A stretch of 64,000 bases of DNA from Cohnella faecalis (GCF_003570905.1 NZ_QXJM01000040.1:496001-560000); one strand, 5' to 3'; counted from the first letter of the stretch, positions 44,588 to 55,206 are shown. The notes: generated by a model from the sequence alone, not told the origin. Translations and numbers: made by a program.

Positions 44588-44842
44588 ATGATGAAATCTA
44601 CGGGAATCGTAAGGAAAGTCGATGAGTTAGGACGGGTAGTCATCCCAATTGAGCTTCGACGTACTCTCGGCATCGGAGAGAAAGACGCGCTTGAAATTTA
44701 TGTGGACGGCGAGCGGATCATGCTGAAGAAATACGAGCCTGCATGCATCTTCTGCGGCAATGCGGAGAACGTTACTTACTTCAAAGGAAAAATTGTTTGC
44801 AGAGAATGTTTGAACGATTTGCCTTCACCTGTGACAAATTAA
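44588..44842 (+). CDS. abrB: AbrB transition-state regulator
   Basis: 84 aa. N-terminal swapped-hairpin DNA-binding domain (KSTGIVRKVDELGRVVIPIE) and the AbrB C-terminal dimer domain with the CxxC...CxxC-like ACIFCGNAENVTYFKGKIVC. Represses stationary-phase genes during growth. GAGGAGAGG precedes the start. Oriented opposite to its neighbours, as in Bacillus. Confidence 0.97.
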   Translation: MMKSTGIVRKVDELGRVVIPIELRRTLGIGEKDALEIYVDGERIMLKKYEPACIFCGNAENVTYFKGKIVCRECLNDLPSPVTN

Positions 44843-44911
44843 AGAATATGAGTTATAATAGAAAACAAAGCCAATCAAATTGTTAATTCTAACCTTTTTA
44901 TATCTCCTTGA

Positions 44912-44948
44912 ACCCTCCCGACCCTAGGTCCGGGAGGGCCTTTTTTTC
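44912..44948 (+). terminator. terminator of abrB
   Basis: CCCTCCCGGACC-type stem (ACCCTCCCGACCC / GGTCCGGGAGGGC) followed by eight T. Confidence 0.92.
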
Positions 44949-45882
44949 TATTGGTCCTCCTGAAGCAATCGCTGATAGACATCTCGGCGGGATAGACCGC
45001 GGTCCTGTGCCGCCTGCTTCATCGCTTCTTTGCGGTTGCCCGTCCGGGACTCGTAATGGCCGACATGCTGATCAAGCGATAGCACGCTCCACCATGGCGC
45101 TCCCGACTCCGCTTCCGCCTGCGCTATGTCTTCCTCGGATGCCCCCGAACGACCAAGCAGCATTCTCCCAGAGGAGGATTCGCTTCCACATAGGCCAGAC
45201 AAGCCTCCACCGAGCCTCTAATTGCTTCCTCATGCCGCTTCGTCAATTCCCGGACGACTGCCATCTGGCGTCCCGCCCACTTCTGAGCCAAGGTTGCAAG
45301 CGTCTTGGCTACCCGATGCGGCGACTCGTAGAACAGAATCGTTCCCGACTCCTTCGCCAGCTCGGCCAGCAGGCGTTCCAACGCTTTGCGATCTCTGGGA
45401 GGAAAGCCGACGAACAAAAACCGATCCGTCGGAAGCCCTGAAATAATTAACGCGGACAATGCCGCGTTCGCTCCTGGAATCGGAACGACGGGAATGGCAT
45501 GGGCCACGGCCAGCGCAACCAAGTCGGCGCCCGGGTCGGAAATTGCCGGAATCCCCGCATCGGTGACGAGCGCAATACTCGTTCCCTCTTTCAGCAGCTT
45601 GATCAATTCGGGCCCGCTTGCTTCTTTATTATGCTCGTGATAACTGACCAACCGATTTTGGATATCAAAGTGCGTGAGCAGCTTGCGGGTTTGACGGGTA
45701 TCCTCGGCAGCAATAAGCCCCGCCTCCTTGAGAGTACGAATCGCCCTGAAGGTCATATCCTCCAGATTGCCGATCGGCGTCGCGACCAAGTACAAGGTGC
45801 CAAGCTTCTCCCTGGCTGCAAAGCTGCGCTGCACTTGCGCGGTGGTATCGCCAACCGTGCCTTGCTTCTCGTCTTCTCTCAT
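44948..45882 (-). pseudogene. rsmI: rsmI, 16S rRNA 2'-O-methyltransferase, C-terminus out of frame
   Basis: The frame from ATG 45882 to 45124 (252 aa) holds the whole catalytic domain: LYLVATPIGNLEDMTFRA, AAEDTRQTRKLL, LVTDAGIPAISDPG, IPGANAALSALIISG. It stops right after GECCLVVRG. The normal RsmI tail (KEAMKQAAQDRGLSRRDVYQ) is present in the next frame down to 44948. Adding one G to the run at 45142-45146 joins them into a 311-aa protein. rsmI overlaps the yabB-type gene by four bases (ATGA). Methylates C1402 of 16S rRNA. Confidence 0.88.
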
Positions 45883-46676
45883 CGTTGCTCCTCCTGTTTT
45901 CCCGTTGAATCCGCAAGCTCCGTTCTTCGTCCGTAAAAAATATCAAGGAGTTCTTCCGTGTATGTTCGTCCGTCGCCCTTATAGACGATAATCGGCGGCA
46001 GTAACCGTACCTCCGGACGGCCGCCCTTCAGCGCATCGATCAGCACCATGTTCGCTTCCGCATCCGAACGCGGATGAACGAACCGCATCCTCTTAGGCTC
46101 AAGACGGTGGCGGCGCATCGCTTCGGTTATTTCGACAAGCCGCGACGGCCGGTGAACCATCGATACCCGACCGCCCGTCTTCACGCAGCGAGCGCAAGCG
46201 GCCACTACGTCTTCGAGCGTGCAGCCGATCTCGTGGCGCGCCATCGCTTGATGGATGTTTTCTTTGCGGTCTCCACTTTGCAGCGGCATATACGGCGGAT
46301 TAACCGTAACCGCATCGTATTCCCCATTTGGCGGCGTCCACGCCCGCAAGTCGTCCTCAATGACGGATATCCGTTCTTCAAGTCCGTTCAATCGGATGCT
46401 TCGCCGCGCCATATCCGCCAGCCTCGGTTGAATTTCGACCGCATCGACGCAAGCGGACGTACGGGTCGTCAACAATAGAGGAATGACGCCGTTGCCGGTG
46501 CACAAATCGAGTATCCTTCCTCGCGGAGGAAGTGCTGCAAATCGAGCCAGCAAAACCGCATCCAACGAGAAGCTGAATACTTCCGAGCTCTGGATAATTC
46601 TCATATCGTAAGAGAGAAGGTCGTCCAACCGCTCCCCTGGCTGAAGAATAGCGTCCGTATTTGCGGTTTCCGCCAT
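45879..46676 (-). CDS. TrmN6-like tRNA1(Val) adenine-37 N6-methyltransferase (YabB)
   Basis: 265 aa. SAM motif ILDLCTGNGVIPLLL and the adenine-N6 catalytic motif VNPPYMPL (NPPY). Follows yabA in Bacillus; here the dispersed repeat copy 3 and about 480 bp lie between. Stop overlaps rsmI start. Confidence 0.92.
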   Translation of the reverse strand: MAETANTDAILQPGERLDDLLSYDMRIIQSSEVFSFSLDAVLLARFAALPPRGRILDLCTGNGVIPLLLTTRTSACVDAVEIQPRLADMARRSIRLNGLEERISVIEDDLRAWTPPNGEYDAVTVNPPYMPLQSGDRKENIHQAMARHEIGCTLEDVVAACARCVKTGGRVSMVHRPSRLVEITEAMRRHRLEPKRMRFVHPRSDAEANMVLIDALKGGRPEVRLLPPIIVYKGDGRTYTEELLDIFYGRRTELADSTGKQEEQR

Positions 46677-46775
46677 TTTCGCTTACCCCCGTTCTTTCAT
46701 GCTCACGCCCACTAGCTTACTTGATTTCCTTGCTCTCGGCAAACAAACCTCCCCACCTTATTCTCCGCCTCCATG

Positions 46776-47026
46776 GTCTGACAGGCAGTTGGGTGAACTG
46801 TAATAGATACAGCTATTCGTTCTGTTGAGCCACGCCGCTGGGATTGAACTGCAAAAAGTACAGTTATTTTTTTCCATTTCAGAACTTGGCGCTAAAATCG
46901 CCCTAGATACATGTACCTTCTGCAGATAATATCGTTAGAATATCGATTTACCATCAAAATAAAGGTATGTTTTACAGTTGAACGTCGGGCTCGGCGCTGA
47001 TCGTCAGCCATTCGGCGTTAGATTCG
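46776..47026 (+). repeat. dispersed AACTGTA element, copy 3
   Basis: Landmarks AACTGTAATAGATACAGCTA, AACTGCAAAAAGTACAGTTA, GATACATGTACC and AAAATAAAGGTATGTTTTAC. Here both internal dyads are the most symmetrical of the three copies (AACTGTA-N5-TACAGCT; AACTG-N9-CAGTT). Lies upstream of the yabB-type gene, interrupting the yabA-yabB spacing. Confidence 0.92.
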
Positions 47027-47104
47027 GCTTGAAAATCGGGCTCGGTTCGGCGGCACGCGCAGCTTTGGGTTCGTTCTTGGGATACTTTCTTTTATTCGAA
47101 CAAA

Positions 47105-47130
47105 ATGCCGCTCCCCGAAAGGAGCGGCAT
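47105..47130 (-). terminator. terminator of yabA
   Basis: ATGCCGCTCC / GGAGCGGCAT hairpin followed by TTTG on the minus strand. Confidence 0.8.
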
Positions 47131-47158
47131 GTTCTTCATGCAACGCGCGCGTTATTCG

Positions 47159-47527
47159 TCACTTACTCAAGAAAGATAAGCAGAACAAGCAATCGCCTTC
47201 CATGCGCAAATGTCCGTAGTACACATTGCATATATGGAAGCCTTCGTGGTACAGGCGGGCCAGATTATCGTACCCTTCCCCTACTCCCGGCAATGAGACG
47301 GGCTTGTCTTCTTTGCTTAATACGACCGGTTCCTTCGCCGCCTCCGCGCGGGCGATATTGGAATCCGTTTCTCTTTTCAGCACTTTCCGCAGCTGTTGGT
47401 TCTCGATTCGAAGCCTCTGGTTCTCTTCGAGCAGCTCCTTGATCTTCAGCTTGAGCTCTCCGAAATCCGCATGCACGGTGCCGAGATGCGATTCAAGTTC
47501 ATCCATGCGAAGGTAAATGTCTTTCAT
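47159..47527 (-). CDS. yabA: YabA, DNA replication initiation control protein
   Basis: 122 aa. N-terminal coiled coil (about 1-55, [22 protein letters not shown]) for tetramer formation, a variable linker, and a C-terminal zinc-binding end ([20 protein letters not shown] then LFC). Binds DnaA and DnaN and limits initiation. Start ATG 47527 beginning [12 protein letters not shown]. Confidence 0.95.
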   Translation of the reverse strand: MKDIYLRMDELESHLGTVHADFGELKLKIKELLEENQRLRIENQQLRKVLKRETDSNIARAEAAKEPVVLSKEDKPVSLPGVGEGYDNLARLYHEGFHICNVYYGHLRMEGDCLFCLSFLSK

Positions 47528-47569
47528 GAACGGCTTCCACCTCAAAGCATCAGGTTGTGCATACTAAGC

Positions 47570-48370
47570 TTATTTGAGGACGACGTCGTCAAAAGGCAGC
47601 TCTTTCACTTTGCCAATTTCGAACACTTGCACGTGAACGGTACGGCTGCCAGGATTGATTCCGACTACTTTGCCATCGCCCATCGAAGTAACGACGAATC
47701 GGCCTACGGCCGGCAATTCTTCTTTAGCACTCTCGTAATTATCGTGCTCGTATTTCAAACAGCACATGAGTCGGCCGCAGAGCCCCGATATTTTCGTCGG
47801 ATTGAGCGACAAGTTCTGGTCTTTAGCCATCTTGATGGAGACCGGTTCAAAGTCGCCAAGCCACGAGGAACAACAGAGCACGCGCCCGCACGGACCAATT
47901 CCGCCGAGCATCTTAGCTTCGTCCCTAACGCCGATCTGCCGCAGTTCAATGCGAGTCCGGAACACGCCGGCCAAATCCTTGACCAGTTCCCGAAAGTCGA
48001 CGCGGCCTTCAGCCGTGAAGTAAAAGATAATTTTGTTCCGGTCGAACGTGTATTCCACGTCCACGAGCTTCATCTTAAGCCCATGATCCTTGATTTTCTG
48101 CAGTCCCACGGTAAAGGCGTTCTTAGCGGCGCTGCGGTTCTCGTCTACCGCGCGTGCGTCGGTATCCCCCGCTATGCGAATCACTTTCTTGAGCGGAAGA
48201 ACGACGTCGGATTCGCCGACCGTCTTCGGTCCGACGACAACTTTGCCGTATTCCACACCTCGCGCCGTCTCTACAATGACATGCTGATCTCTGGATACCG
48301 GATGCTCGGCGGGGTCGAAGTAATAGATTTTGCCCGCTTTCTTGAAGCGAACGCCGACAACTTCGTACAA
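47570..48370 (-). CDS. ricT: RicT (YaaT), PSP1-domain protein of the RicAFT complex
   Basis: 266 aa with the PSP1 domain and clustered cysteines (GIGPCGRVLCCSSW, ISGLCGRLMCCLKYE) that ligate an iron-sulfur cluster with RicA/RicF. The complex aids mRNA processing by RNase Y, biofilm and sporulation. Start is TTG 48370, five bases after GGGAGGGG. Two bases separate it from holB. Confidence 0.96.
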   Translation of the reverse strand: MYEVVGVRFKKAGKIYYFDPAEHPVSRDQHVIVETARGVEYGKVVVGPKTVGESDVVLPLKKVIRIAGDTDARAVDENRSAAKNAFTVGLQKIKDHGLKMKLVDVEYTFDRNKIIFYFTAEGRVDFRELVKDLAGVFRTRIELRQIGVRDEAKMLGGIGPCGRVLCCSSWLGDFEPVSIKMAKDQNLSLNPTKISGLCGRLMCCLKYEHDNYESAKEELPAVGRFVVTSMGDGKVVGINPGSRTVHVQVFEIGKVKELPFDDVVLK

Positions 48371-48372
48371 TT

Positions 48373-49350
48373 CTACCCCTCCCGCACGTTCACCAATAAT
48401 TGCTCGATAACGAGCTGAGGCTGCACATGCGCTTTAATACGCCGCGCAGCCGTCAGCGCCGCTTCCATGGCCGACACCCACGCATCGACGGAACGGCTCC
48501 AAGCGTGCTTGGAAATCCAGTCCCCCTGATCGGGAAAAACCATCTGATTCTGGCGTCCGGTCATGGCGTAAATCATATCTCTATACCACAAAGCCATCAT
48601 TTGCAGCAAAAGTTCAACATGTTCGGCGAGCTCCGTCTTAAAAACCAGCTGCTGCGCGGTTAGCAAGCTGCCAGGAAATCGGGACGGATTCTCCCTGCCT
48701 AATTGTATCACTACGTTTCGGATTTCTGCAAACCAATTCTCTTCTACCAGCTTGCGGCTCGAATCCAATCCGGAAGCGAGATGTACCGCGGTTCTAGCGA
48801 GAATAGGCGGTTTCCCTTCCACGACGAGAGCCGTTTCCAGCGCTTCCCGGTCTCCCGGCACGAAGGCGATGAGCTGGGACCGCGACAAGATGGTCGGCAG
48901 CACCGACTGCGGACCGGGAGCAAGCAGAATCGCTACGACAGGAGATGAAGGCTCTTCCAAAAATTTAAGCAGGCTGTTAGCCGCCTGCACCGTCATCGTC
49001 TCGGAATCTTCTATAATATAAATTTTGTAGCCCGCTCCCGCGCTTCGATAAGACAGCTCCCGCTGAAGCTCTCTAATCTGTTCAATCTTCACGGTCGCGC
49101 CGCTTGGCGATATGACATGGAAATCGGGATGGTTGCCGTGCTCAAGCTTGCGGCATGACAGGCATTCTCCGCAAGCGTCGTCGCCGCCGCGTTCGCAGAA
49201 CAATGCTTGCGCGAACGCTTGCGCCGTTTGGCGTCTTCCTGAGCCCGCCGGCCCCGCGAACAAGTAGGCGTGTGCGATTTTGCGGGAACGCAGAGCGTTC
49301 TGCAACAGAGCCTTAGCCCGCTCCTGACCGGTAATGTGACGAAAAGCCAT
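48373..49350 (-). CDS. holB: DNA polymerase III delta-prime subunit
   Basis: 325 aa clamp-loader AAA+ fold. HAYLFAGPAGSGRRQTAQAFA (P-loop-like), zinc-binding CGECLSCRKLEHGNHPDF, and sensor region EEPSSPVVAILLAPGP. I start at ATG 49350 (MAFRHI) because GAGGTG precedes it; an in-frame ATG at 49374 has no ribosome site. Confidence 0.95.
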   Translation of the reverse strand: MAFRHITGQERAKALLQNALRSRKIAHAYLFAGPAGSGRRQTAQAFAQALFCERGGDDACGECLSCRKLEHGNHPDFHVISPSGATVKIEQIRELQRELSYRSAGAGYKIYIIEDSETMTVQAANSLLKFLEEPSSPVVAILLAPGPQSVLPTILSRSQLIAFVPGDREALETALVVEGKPPILARTAVHLASGLDSSRKLVEENWFAEIRNVVIQLGRENPSRFPGSLLTAQQLVFKTELAEHVELLLQMMALWYRDMIYAMTGRQNQMVFPDQGDWISKHAWSRSVDAWVSAMEAALTAARRIKAHVQPQLVIEQLLVNVREG

Positions 49351-49378
49351 ACTGCGCACCTCGAAATCGTCCATTCAA

Positions 49379-49822
49379 TTAGAAAACGAAGTTAATTAAT
49401 ATGCCCCGTATCTCGCCTACTTTATTCAGCAAGTCGATTCGGCCTTCCTCCGTCTGAAGCAGCTCCTCGCCCATGGCGACAAGCATTTCGTCCACTTCCT
49501 CGAGCAGCTTGTACCGTTTGCCTCGGCCGCGACGATCCCAGCCTCTCGTTTCCTTGAGACCGACCCCTCTGCGCACCGTATCCTCGAGGAAAGACTTGAC
49601 CATATTGCGGTACAGCTTGAGCTCCCGGACGGTCATCGACCTAGCCAGCCGATCGCCCTGCATCCGGATGTCCTCCAGCTTGCGCTGCAGCTCCTCGTTC
49701 GACCGCTGCTCGTCGTTCTGATGCATGAAGTCGCCGAAATTTTGCGCGGGAGCCGGCCTGCTGGACGTCTCGCCCCGCTGCAGCGTCTTGCCAAGCGGAA
49801 AATATCCCGGTTGGATCTTCAT
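49379..49822 (-). CDS. yaaR: YaaR family protein (DUF327)
   Basis: 147 aa, matching YaaR (SMTVRELKLYRNMVKSFLEDTV, GRGKRYKLLEEVDEMLVAMGEEL, INFVF end). Mostly helical; function unknown. Between darA and holB as in Bacillus. Confidence 0.94.
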   Translation of the reverse strand: MKIQPGYFPLGKTLQRGETSSRPAPAQNFGDFMHQNDEQRSNEELQRKLEDIRMQGDRLARSMTVRELKLYRNMVKSFLEDTVRRGVGLKETRGWDRRGRGKRYKLLEEVDEMLVAMGEELLQTEEGRIDLLNKVGEIRGILINFVF

Positions 49823-49846
49823 CGCCGTTCACCGCCAGGTTCTCGA

Positions 49847-50892
<1,046 letters not shown>

Positions 50893-50899
50893 GCCCCTT

Positions 50900-52375
50900 T
50901 CATGCTTGCACCCTCCGAGGCGCCGTCAATTTCACGAGGAAAAAGGCAAGAGCCGTTACCGCGCTTACTACCATCATATCAAAGCAGACATTAAACATAA
51001 ACAAATGCTTGCTTAAATCCGCTTCCCCGTCTCCAATGAGAGGTATGCATGCGGCAAAAACGCCGATTATCGCAACCGCAGCGAGCGTTTCGGCCATGAA
51101 TTTCTGTCGCAGCGAGACTGTTCGAAATCTCCATACCGCTATCGCCGCCATGTAGAGCCCGATGAACCCGGCGAACCAGCCGAAATAACGCGGAATATGC
51201 TTCGCCTTCCATTCGCTCCAGCCGCTGTAGGCATAAGAAATTTGTCCTCTCGGCTTTCCTGCCGTTTTATCGTAATTACCCAGGTAATAAGGCCTGACAA
51301 ACACGGCGTTATCCGATGCTCGTTCCAGCTTTTGAATAAACCGCGAAGGGTGCCGCAAATAATACATCGCGATATCCTTATGACTTAACGTCTCCAATAC
51401 TTCTTTCCGCAGCGTCGGATCGTTCTGAGGGATAGCTGTGTCGTGCTGAAAAAAGTTCGTTCCCGCGTTTACCCGGTACTTCTCCGGAATTCGCAATTCC
51501 CGCATATCCTCTGCCACATGCGGCGAATCCTTCAACACTCCGTAAAAAATGGACTGATACAAATTAATATGCCTCAGCTTATCAGGCGCCGCAACGAGCA
51601 TGATCGTCGCACCCGCCACGAGTACCGCGATTCCGATCAATACTTGACGATGCCATCTGCGATTGCCGCTTATACCAAACATTCTCCAGCCAAGCAACGC
51701 GAAGGCGAAACCCAGCGGCGCATTCTGAATTTTGGAGGAGGCAAGCGCGAGGGATGCCACAATGAACAACGTGAGTAGACCACCGGACGGGCGATCTCGC
51801 GAAGCGAGTGCGAACGCTGCCGCCGTTGCTAGCAGCATAGCAAGCATAGCGAACGGCTCGCCGAAGAACGATTGGTAATAAGCAGAATAGCCAACATCTG
51901 CGAATACAAACAAAAGTGCCGTTCCAAGGACGACGGCAACCGCAAATCCGCCCCAGCGCCTCGCCCCCTTAGGGACCGGAACATAACGAACGAGAAGTAT
52001 TACAGCCGCCAGGAACAGTCCGATATAAGCCGCTCCTAGCCAGCGGATATCAAAGACGAGCCCATTAAATATCCGAGCGATTAAACCGATTGCTGCAACC
52101 AAGATCACATGCGTCGACACATAGCCGCCGGAATGAAAATCTCCATAGCCGAATCGGGCGTGGGAGAAAGCGAAATAATGATCCTCGTACGTCTCCTTCC
52201 CGTTCAAAGGAGCTATACCCGAAGCGCCCATTACTCTATTAAAATCCCCGTTATCGGCAACTCCTATAACTGGCGGAATCATGAGCAGCCAAATGAGGAG
52301 CGCCGCACCCGCAATCCCGAAAAACCATGCGATCGGCTTGCGCCAATCATCTATTTTCAACAATCGCTTAAACAT
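50900..52375 (-). CDS. polytopic membrane protein, possibly WsfD-like hexosyltransferase
   Basis: 491 aa with about 11 predicted helices and an early [15 protein letters not shown] loop, reminiscent of Bacillales proteins annotated as glycan hexose transferase WsfD. A large loop (about 270-370) holds [20 protein letters not shown] and [22 protein letters not shown] 52375 follows GAGGTCC; an upstream frame runs into yaaO. Not in the B. subtilis tmk-yaaO order, so an insertion. Enzymatic activity is inferred only. Confidence 0.6.
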   Translation of the reverse strand: MFKRLLKIDDWRKPIAWFFGIAGAALLIWLLMIPPVIGVADNGDFNRVMGASGIAPLNGKETYEDHYFAFSHARFGYGDFHSGGYVSTHVILVAAIGLIARIFNGLVFDIRWLGAAYIGLFLAAVILLVRYVPVPKGARRWGGFAVAVVLGTALLFVFADVGYSAYYQSFFGEPFAMLAMLLATAAAFALASRDRPSGGLLTLFIVASLALASSKIQNAPLGFAFALLGWRMFGISGNRRWHRQVLIGIAVLVAGATIMLVAAPDKLRHINLYQSIFYGVLKDSPHVAEDMRELRIPEKYRVNAGTNFFQHDTAIPQNDPTLRKEVLETLSHKDIAMYYLRHPSRFIQKLERASDNAVFVRPYYLGNYDKTAGKPRGQISYAYSGWSEWKAKHIPRYFGWFAGFIGLYMAAIAVWRFRTVSLRQKFMAETLAAVAIIGVFAACIPLIGDGEADLSKHLFMFNVCFDMMVVSAVTALAFFLVKLTAPRRVQA

Positions 52376-52383
52376 ACTGGACC

Positions 52384-53834
52384 TCATTTCTCCAATACTC
52401 TGACCCGACAGAGGGACGAATCTTCCGCTCCTTGGATTTGAGCGCCTTTGGCCCTCCATTGAATCAACTGATTCACGGCGGAAGGTTGGATTTCCTCCCC
52501 GGGAAACAAGACTGGAATACCCGGCGGATAAGGAATAACCCACTCGGCTGCAATGCGTCCAGCGCTCTCTTCGAGCGGAATAGCCTCGGATGGGGGCATT
52601 TTTCTGCGAAAAACGATCGGGGCCGGAATTTCCTCGGACAAACGATACTCCTCGCTGCGGACCTTTGAGGCTCTTACCGTTGTTATCTTGAAGCTGCCAG
52701 CGATATCGAATAGAGCCTGAATGAGAGCATCTCCATCTTCCGGGATCGAACCGGTCCCGAAAGCGAGCACGACATACCGGGAATCGGCCATTTCCGCAAC
52801 GCAGCCCCTTTTACCCAATTCGTCCCTCAGCGAAAACCCGTCAAGCATCCCCGTCTCGTCAAACAACACAAGCTTAAGCGGGTCATATGCCACTGCTTTG
52901 TTTCGATATTTACCGGCTCCGAGATTGCGAAACGGCGTCTCGGCCAGCTTGTCCAATACCGTATCGAGCGCCCGAAGGGCTTGGCTGAACGCCTCGGCTC
53001 CTTCCACTTGAAGTTGACGGCGAGCCAAATCGAGTGAGGCCAATATCGGAAAAGACGGACTGGAGCTCTGCACCATTCGAAGCGCCTGGCGGATCGATTC
53101 CCGATCGAGAAGATCGCCTTGCATATGTATCATTGCCCCCATCGTCATGGCCGACAACATCTTATGGGCGGAATGGATGACGACATCTGCTCCCGATCTT
53201 AACGCAGAGCTTGGAAATCTCGGATGGAAGCCGAAATGGGGCCATGCGCCTCATCGACCATTACAGGAATCGATCGTTCGTGAACGAGCCGAACAAGCGG
53301 AGCTAAATCTCCCGTCATGCCATAATAATTAGGATTCGTTAAAATAACCCCTCTCGCTTCCGGATACTGCTCCAACGCTCGGTCGAGACGTTCCGGATGA
53401 GGCAACAAACCGAGACCCGATATCGGATCGATCTCCGGCGATAAAAGTACAGCTCGCGCACCCGCCAGCATTAACCCATGAATGACCGATTTATGTACAT
53501 TGCGTTGGACGATTACGAGATCGCCCGGCTCGCATTGGCCCAGTATCATCGCCAAATTGCCCGCCGTACTGCCCCCGACCAGAAATCTCGTCTCGTCCGT
53601 TCCATAACAATCTGCCGCAAGCTGTTGTGCTTCAAGAAGGCTGCCGATCGGATGATGCAAATCATCGGTATCGGGCAGCTCCGTTACATCGAGAGCAGCG
53701 ATACTATCGTAATAAACAGCTGCTTCCTCATGGCTGAAGCTGGCACGCTGCTTGTGTCCCGGTACGTGAAAAGCGCGGCCTCCCGCACGGGAATGCTCCG
53801 CCAGCGCTTCGAACATAGGCGCCCGATGTAGCAT
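52384..53834 (-). pseudogene. yaaO: yaaO, Orn/Lys/Arg decarboxylase family, split by a frameshift
   Basis: Frame 1 (from 53834 to 53199) carries the first half (FHVPGHKQ, ALDVTELPDTDDLHHP, LVGGSTAGNLAMIL, VMVDEAHG). The second half (to 52384) is in another frame and includes SAHKMLSAMTMGAM, with the PLP-binding lysine, followed by the decarboxylase C-terminal domain. One extra base at GGGG 53238-53241 restores VDEAHG-P-HFGFHPRFPSSAL and one 483-aa protein. Aminotransferase-fold decarboxylase, possibly agmatine or cadaverine forming. Next to tmk as in Bacillus. Confidence 0.9.
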
Positions 53835-53913
53835 TTCAACGAATCCTCCGATCCATTAATTCGATTATTCTCCCATTTTACCAACCGTCCCTACTTATGC
53901 CAAACCAAGATAC

Positions 53914-53943
53914 AAAAAAACCGAAACCTCCTCGGCTCCGGCC
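53914..53943 (-). terminator. terminator of csfB
   Basis: CCGGAGCC...GGTTTCGGTTTTTTT, minus strand. Confidence 0.75.
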
Positions 53944-53963
53944 TGATCTGTCATTCGCTGGTC

Positions 53964-54155
53964 TCATACGTGGAAACGAACCCACACTTGCTTCAATTGC
54001 TGAACGAAAAACGGATATTTGCGATCTTCCACCTTCGTGCTTACCATCTCCCTCTCACAGGAGACGCATATAAATTCCGTTACAACCTTAATGCCTTCTT
54101 CTTTTTGTTCTCCGCATATGATGCAGGTTTTCCGTTCGATCGGCTCCATGGACAT
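53964..54155 (-). CDS. csfB: CsfB/Gin, anti-sigma-G factor
   Basis: 63 aa with two CxxC pairs (KTCIICGEQKEEGIKV and FICVSCEREM). Binds and inhibits sigma-G (and sigma-E) until engulfment is complete. Lies upstream of yaaO, near rrn, as in B. subtilis. Confidence 0.92.
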   Translation of the reverse strand: MSMEPIERKTCIICGEQKEEGIKVVTEFICVSCEREMVSTKVEDRKYPFFVQQLKQVWVRFHV

Positions 54156-54312
54156 CCCAGCCTTTAAGTATGATAGCTATCAGTCTGCCCATATTCTATG
54201 AAAAAATACGTCTTTCATAGCTTTATTGAGCAAATCTCCCCATAACATTCTAGGCTTATCAAGCCGATAGTAAATTCAGAAGAACCCCTACTTAACAAGG
54301 GAGTGAACGTCC

Positions 54313-54846
54313 ATGTCTCCAAGCTCGCCTTCCGTCGTTAGCGAGCCGACTATCTACCATTATAGACTCATTCGCAAAATTACACTCCGGCCCGAGTCCA
54401 AATATAGCTATATGGCAACCGCCTTGCTCGGCACCGCCGCTTTAACCGTAGTCTACGGCCAATTCGGCTTGGCCGTAGCGGCCGCGTCCTCCGTTATTAT
54501 GCTGGTAGTGCACGCTATCGTACTTAGACTAACCTTGAGAAGAGTCGACGAGCCCTCCGAAAAAAAATGGACCTTCCGAAGCGATTGGCCCTGGATCGGG
54601 CCGCTCCCCATCCTCGATTCGAACCTCGGATTGTTTCGGCGGCTTCACTTTCATTTGATCCTCGTAGGCTGCTGCGTAACCGGGCTGTTCTATCCTTGGG
54701 CGTCATCCGCGTGGGTAATTGCCTTGTTGTACTGGCACTTCTGGCTGCTCTCCCCGCGAGTCCGTCTATTGTGGTCGCTAAGACGCGAAAAAGGAGACGG
54801 CGTCATCCGTCTGGATGGACACGAAATATACTACTACCACAGGTAA
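54313..54846 (+). CDS. membrane protein of unknown function
   Basis: 177 aa, four predicted helices in two pairs (YMATALLGTAALTVVYG, AAASSVIMLVVHAIVL, LILVGCCVTGLFYPW, WVIALLYWHFWLLSP). Soluble basic loop of about 45 residues between the pairs. GGGAGTGAACGTCC precedes ATG 54313. It ends directly against the minisatellite, so its terminator is not obvious. Divergent from csfB. Family not recognised. Confidence 0.75.
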   Translation: MSPSSPSVVSEPTIYHYRLIRKITLRPESKYSYMATALLGTAALTVVYGQFGLAVAAASSVIMLVVHAIVLRLTLRRVDEPSEKKWTFRSDWPWIGPLPILDSNLGLFRRLHFHLILVGCCVTGLFYPWASSAWVIALLYWHFWLLSPRVRLLWSLRREKGDGVIRLDGHEIYYYHR

Positions 54847-54865
54847 GCGCCCCTTTGCGCTTCTT

Positions 54866-55165
54866 TGACCCTTTTTCCGCTCACGTAACCGTTCGACGCA
54901 CGGCTATTGAGCTTCCACACTCTCATTCCGCTTACGTAACCGGCTGAGGCATGGCTATTGAGCTTCCACACTTTCGCTCCTCTCGCATAACCGGCTGACG
55001 CATGGCTATTGGGCTTCCATACTCTCATTCTGCCCACGTAACCGTTCGAGGCACGGCTATTGGGCTTCCACACTCTCGTTCCGCTCGCGCAACCGGCTGA
55101 GGCATGGCTATTGGGCTTTGCATATCTTCTTTACGCCCGCGTAACCGGCTGATTCCCGGTTAACG
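54866..55165. repeat. 51-bp minisatellite array E (about six copies)
   Basis: CGTAACCGGCTGAGGCATGG-type cores at 54884, 54935, 54986, 55037, 55088 and 55140, followed by CTATTGGGCTTCCACACTCT. Shares order and sequence with array A. Stays open as a 17-aa repeat frame on the minus strand, which I reject as a gene. Confidence 0.95.
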
Positions 55166-55206
55166 AGGATACTCTCGGCGAAATCACTAACAAACATTGT
55201 ATATAG

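Noticed and set aside
54834-55073. 79-aa minus-strand frame with 17-aa repeats (WKPNSRAS type)
   Set aside because: Made only of minisatellite units. Such frames are often annotated in Cohnella/Paenibacillus but have no start signal here.
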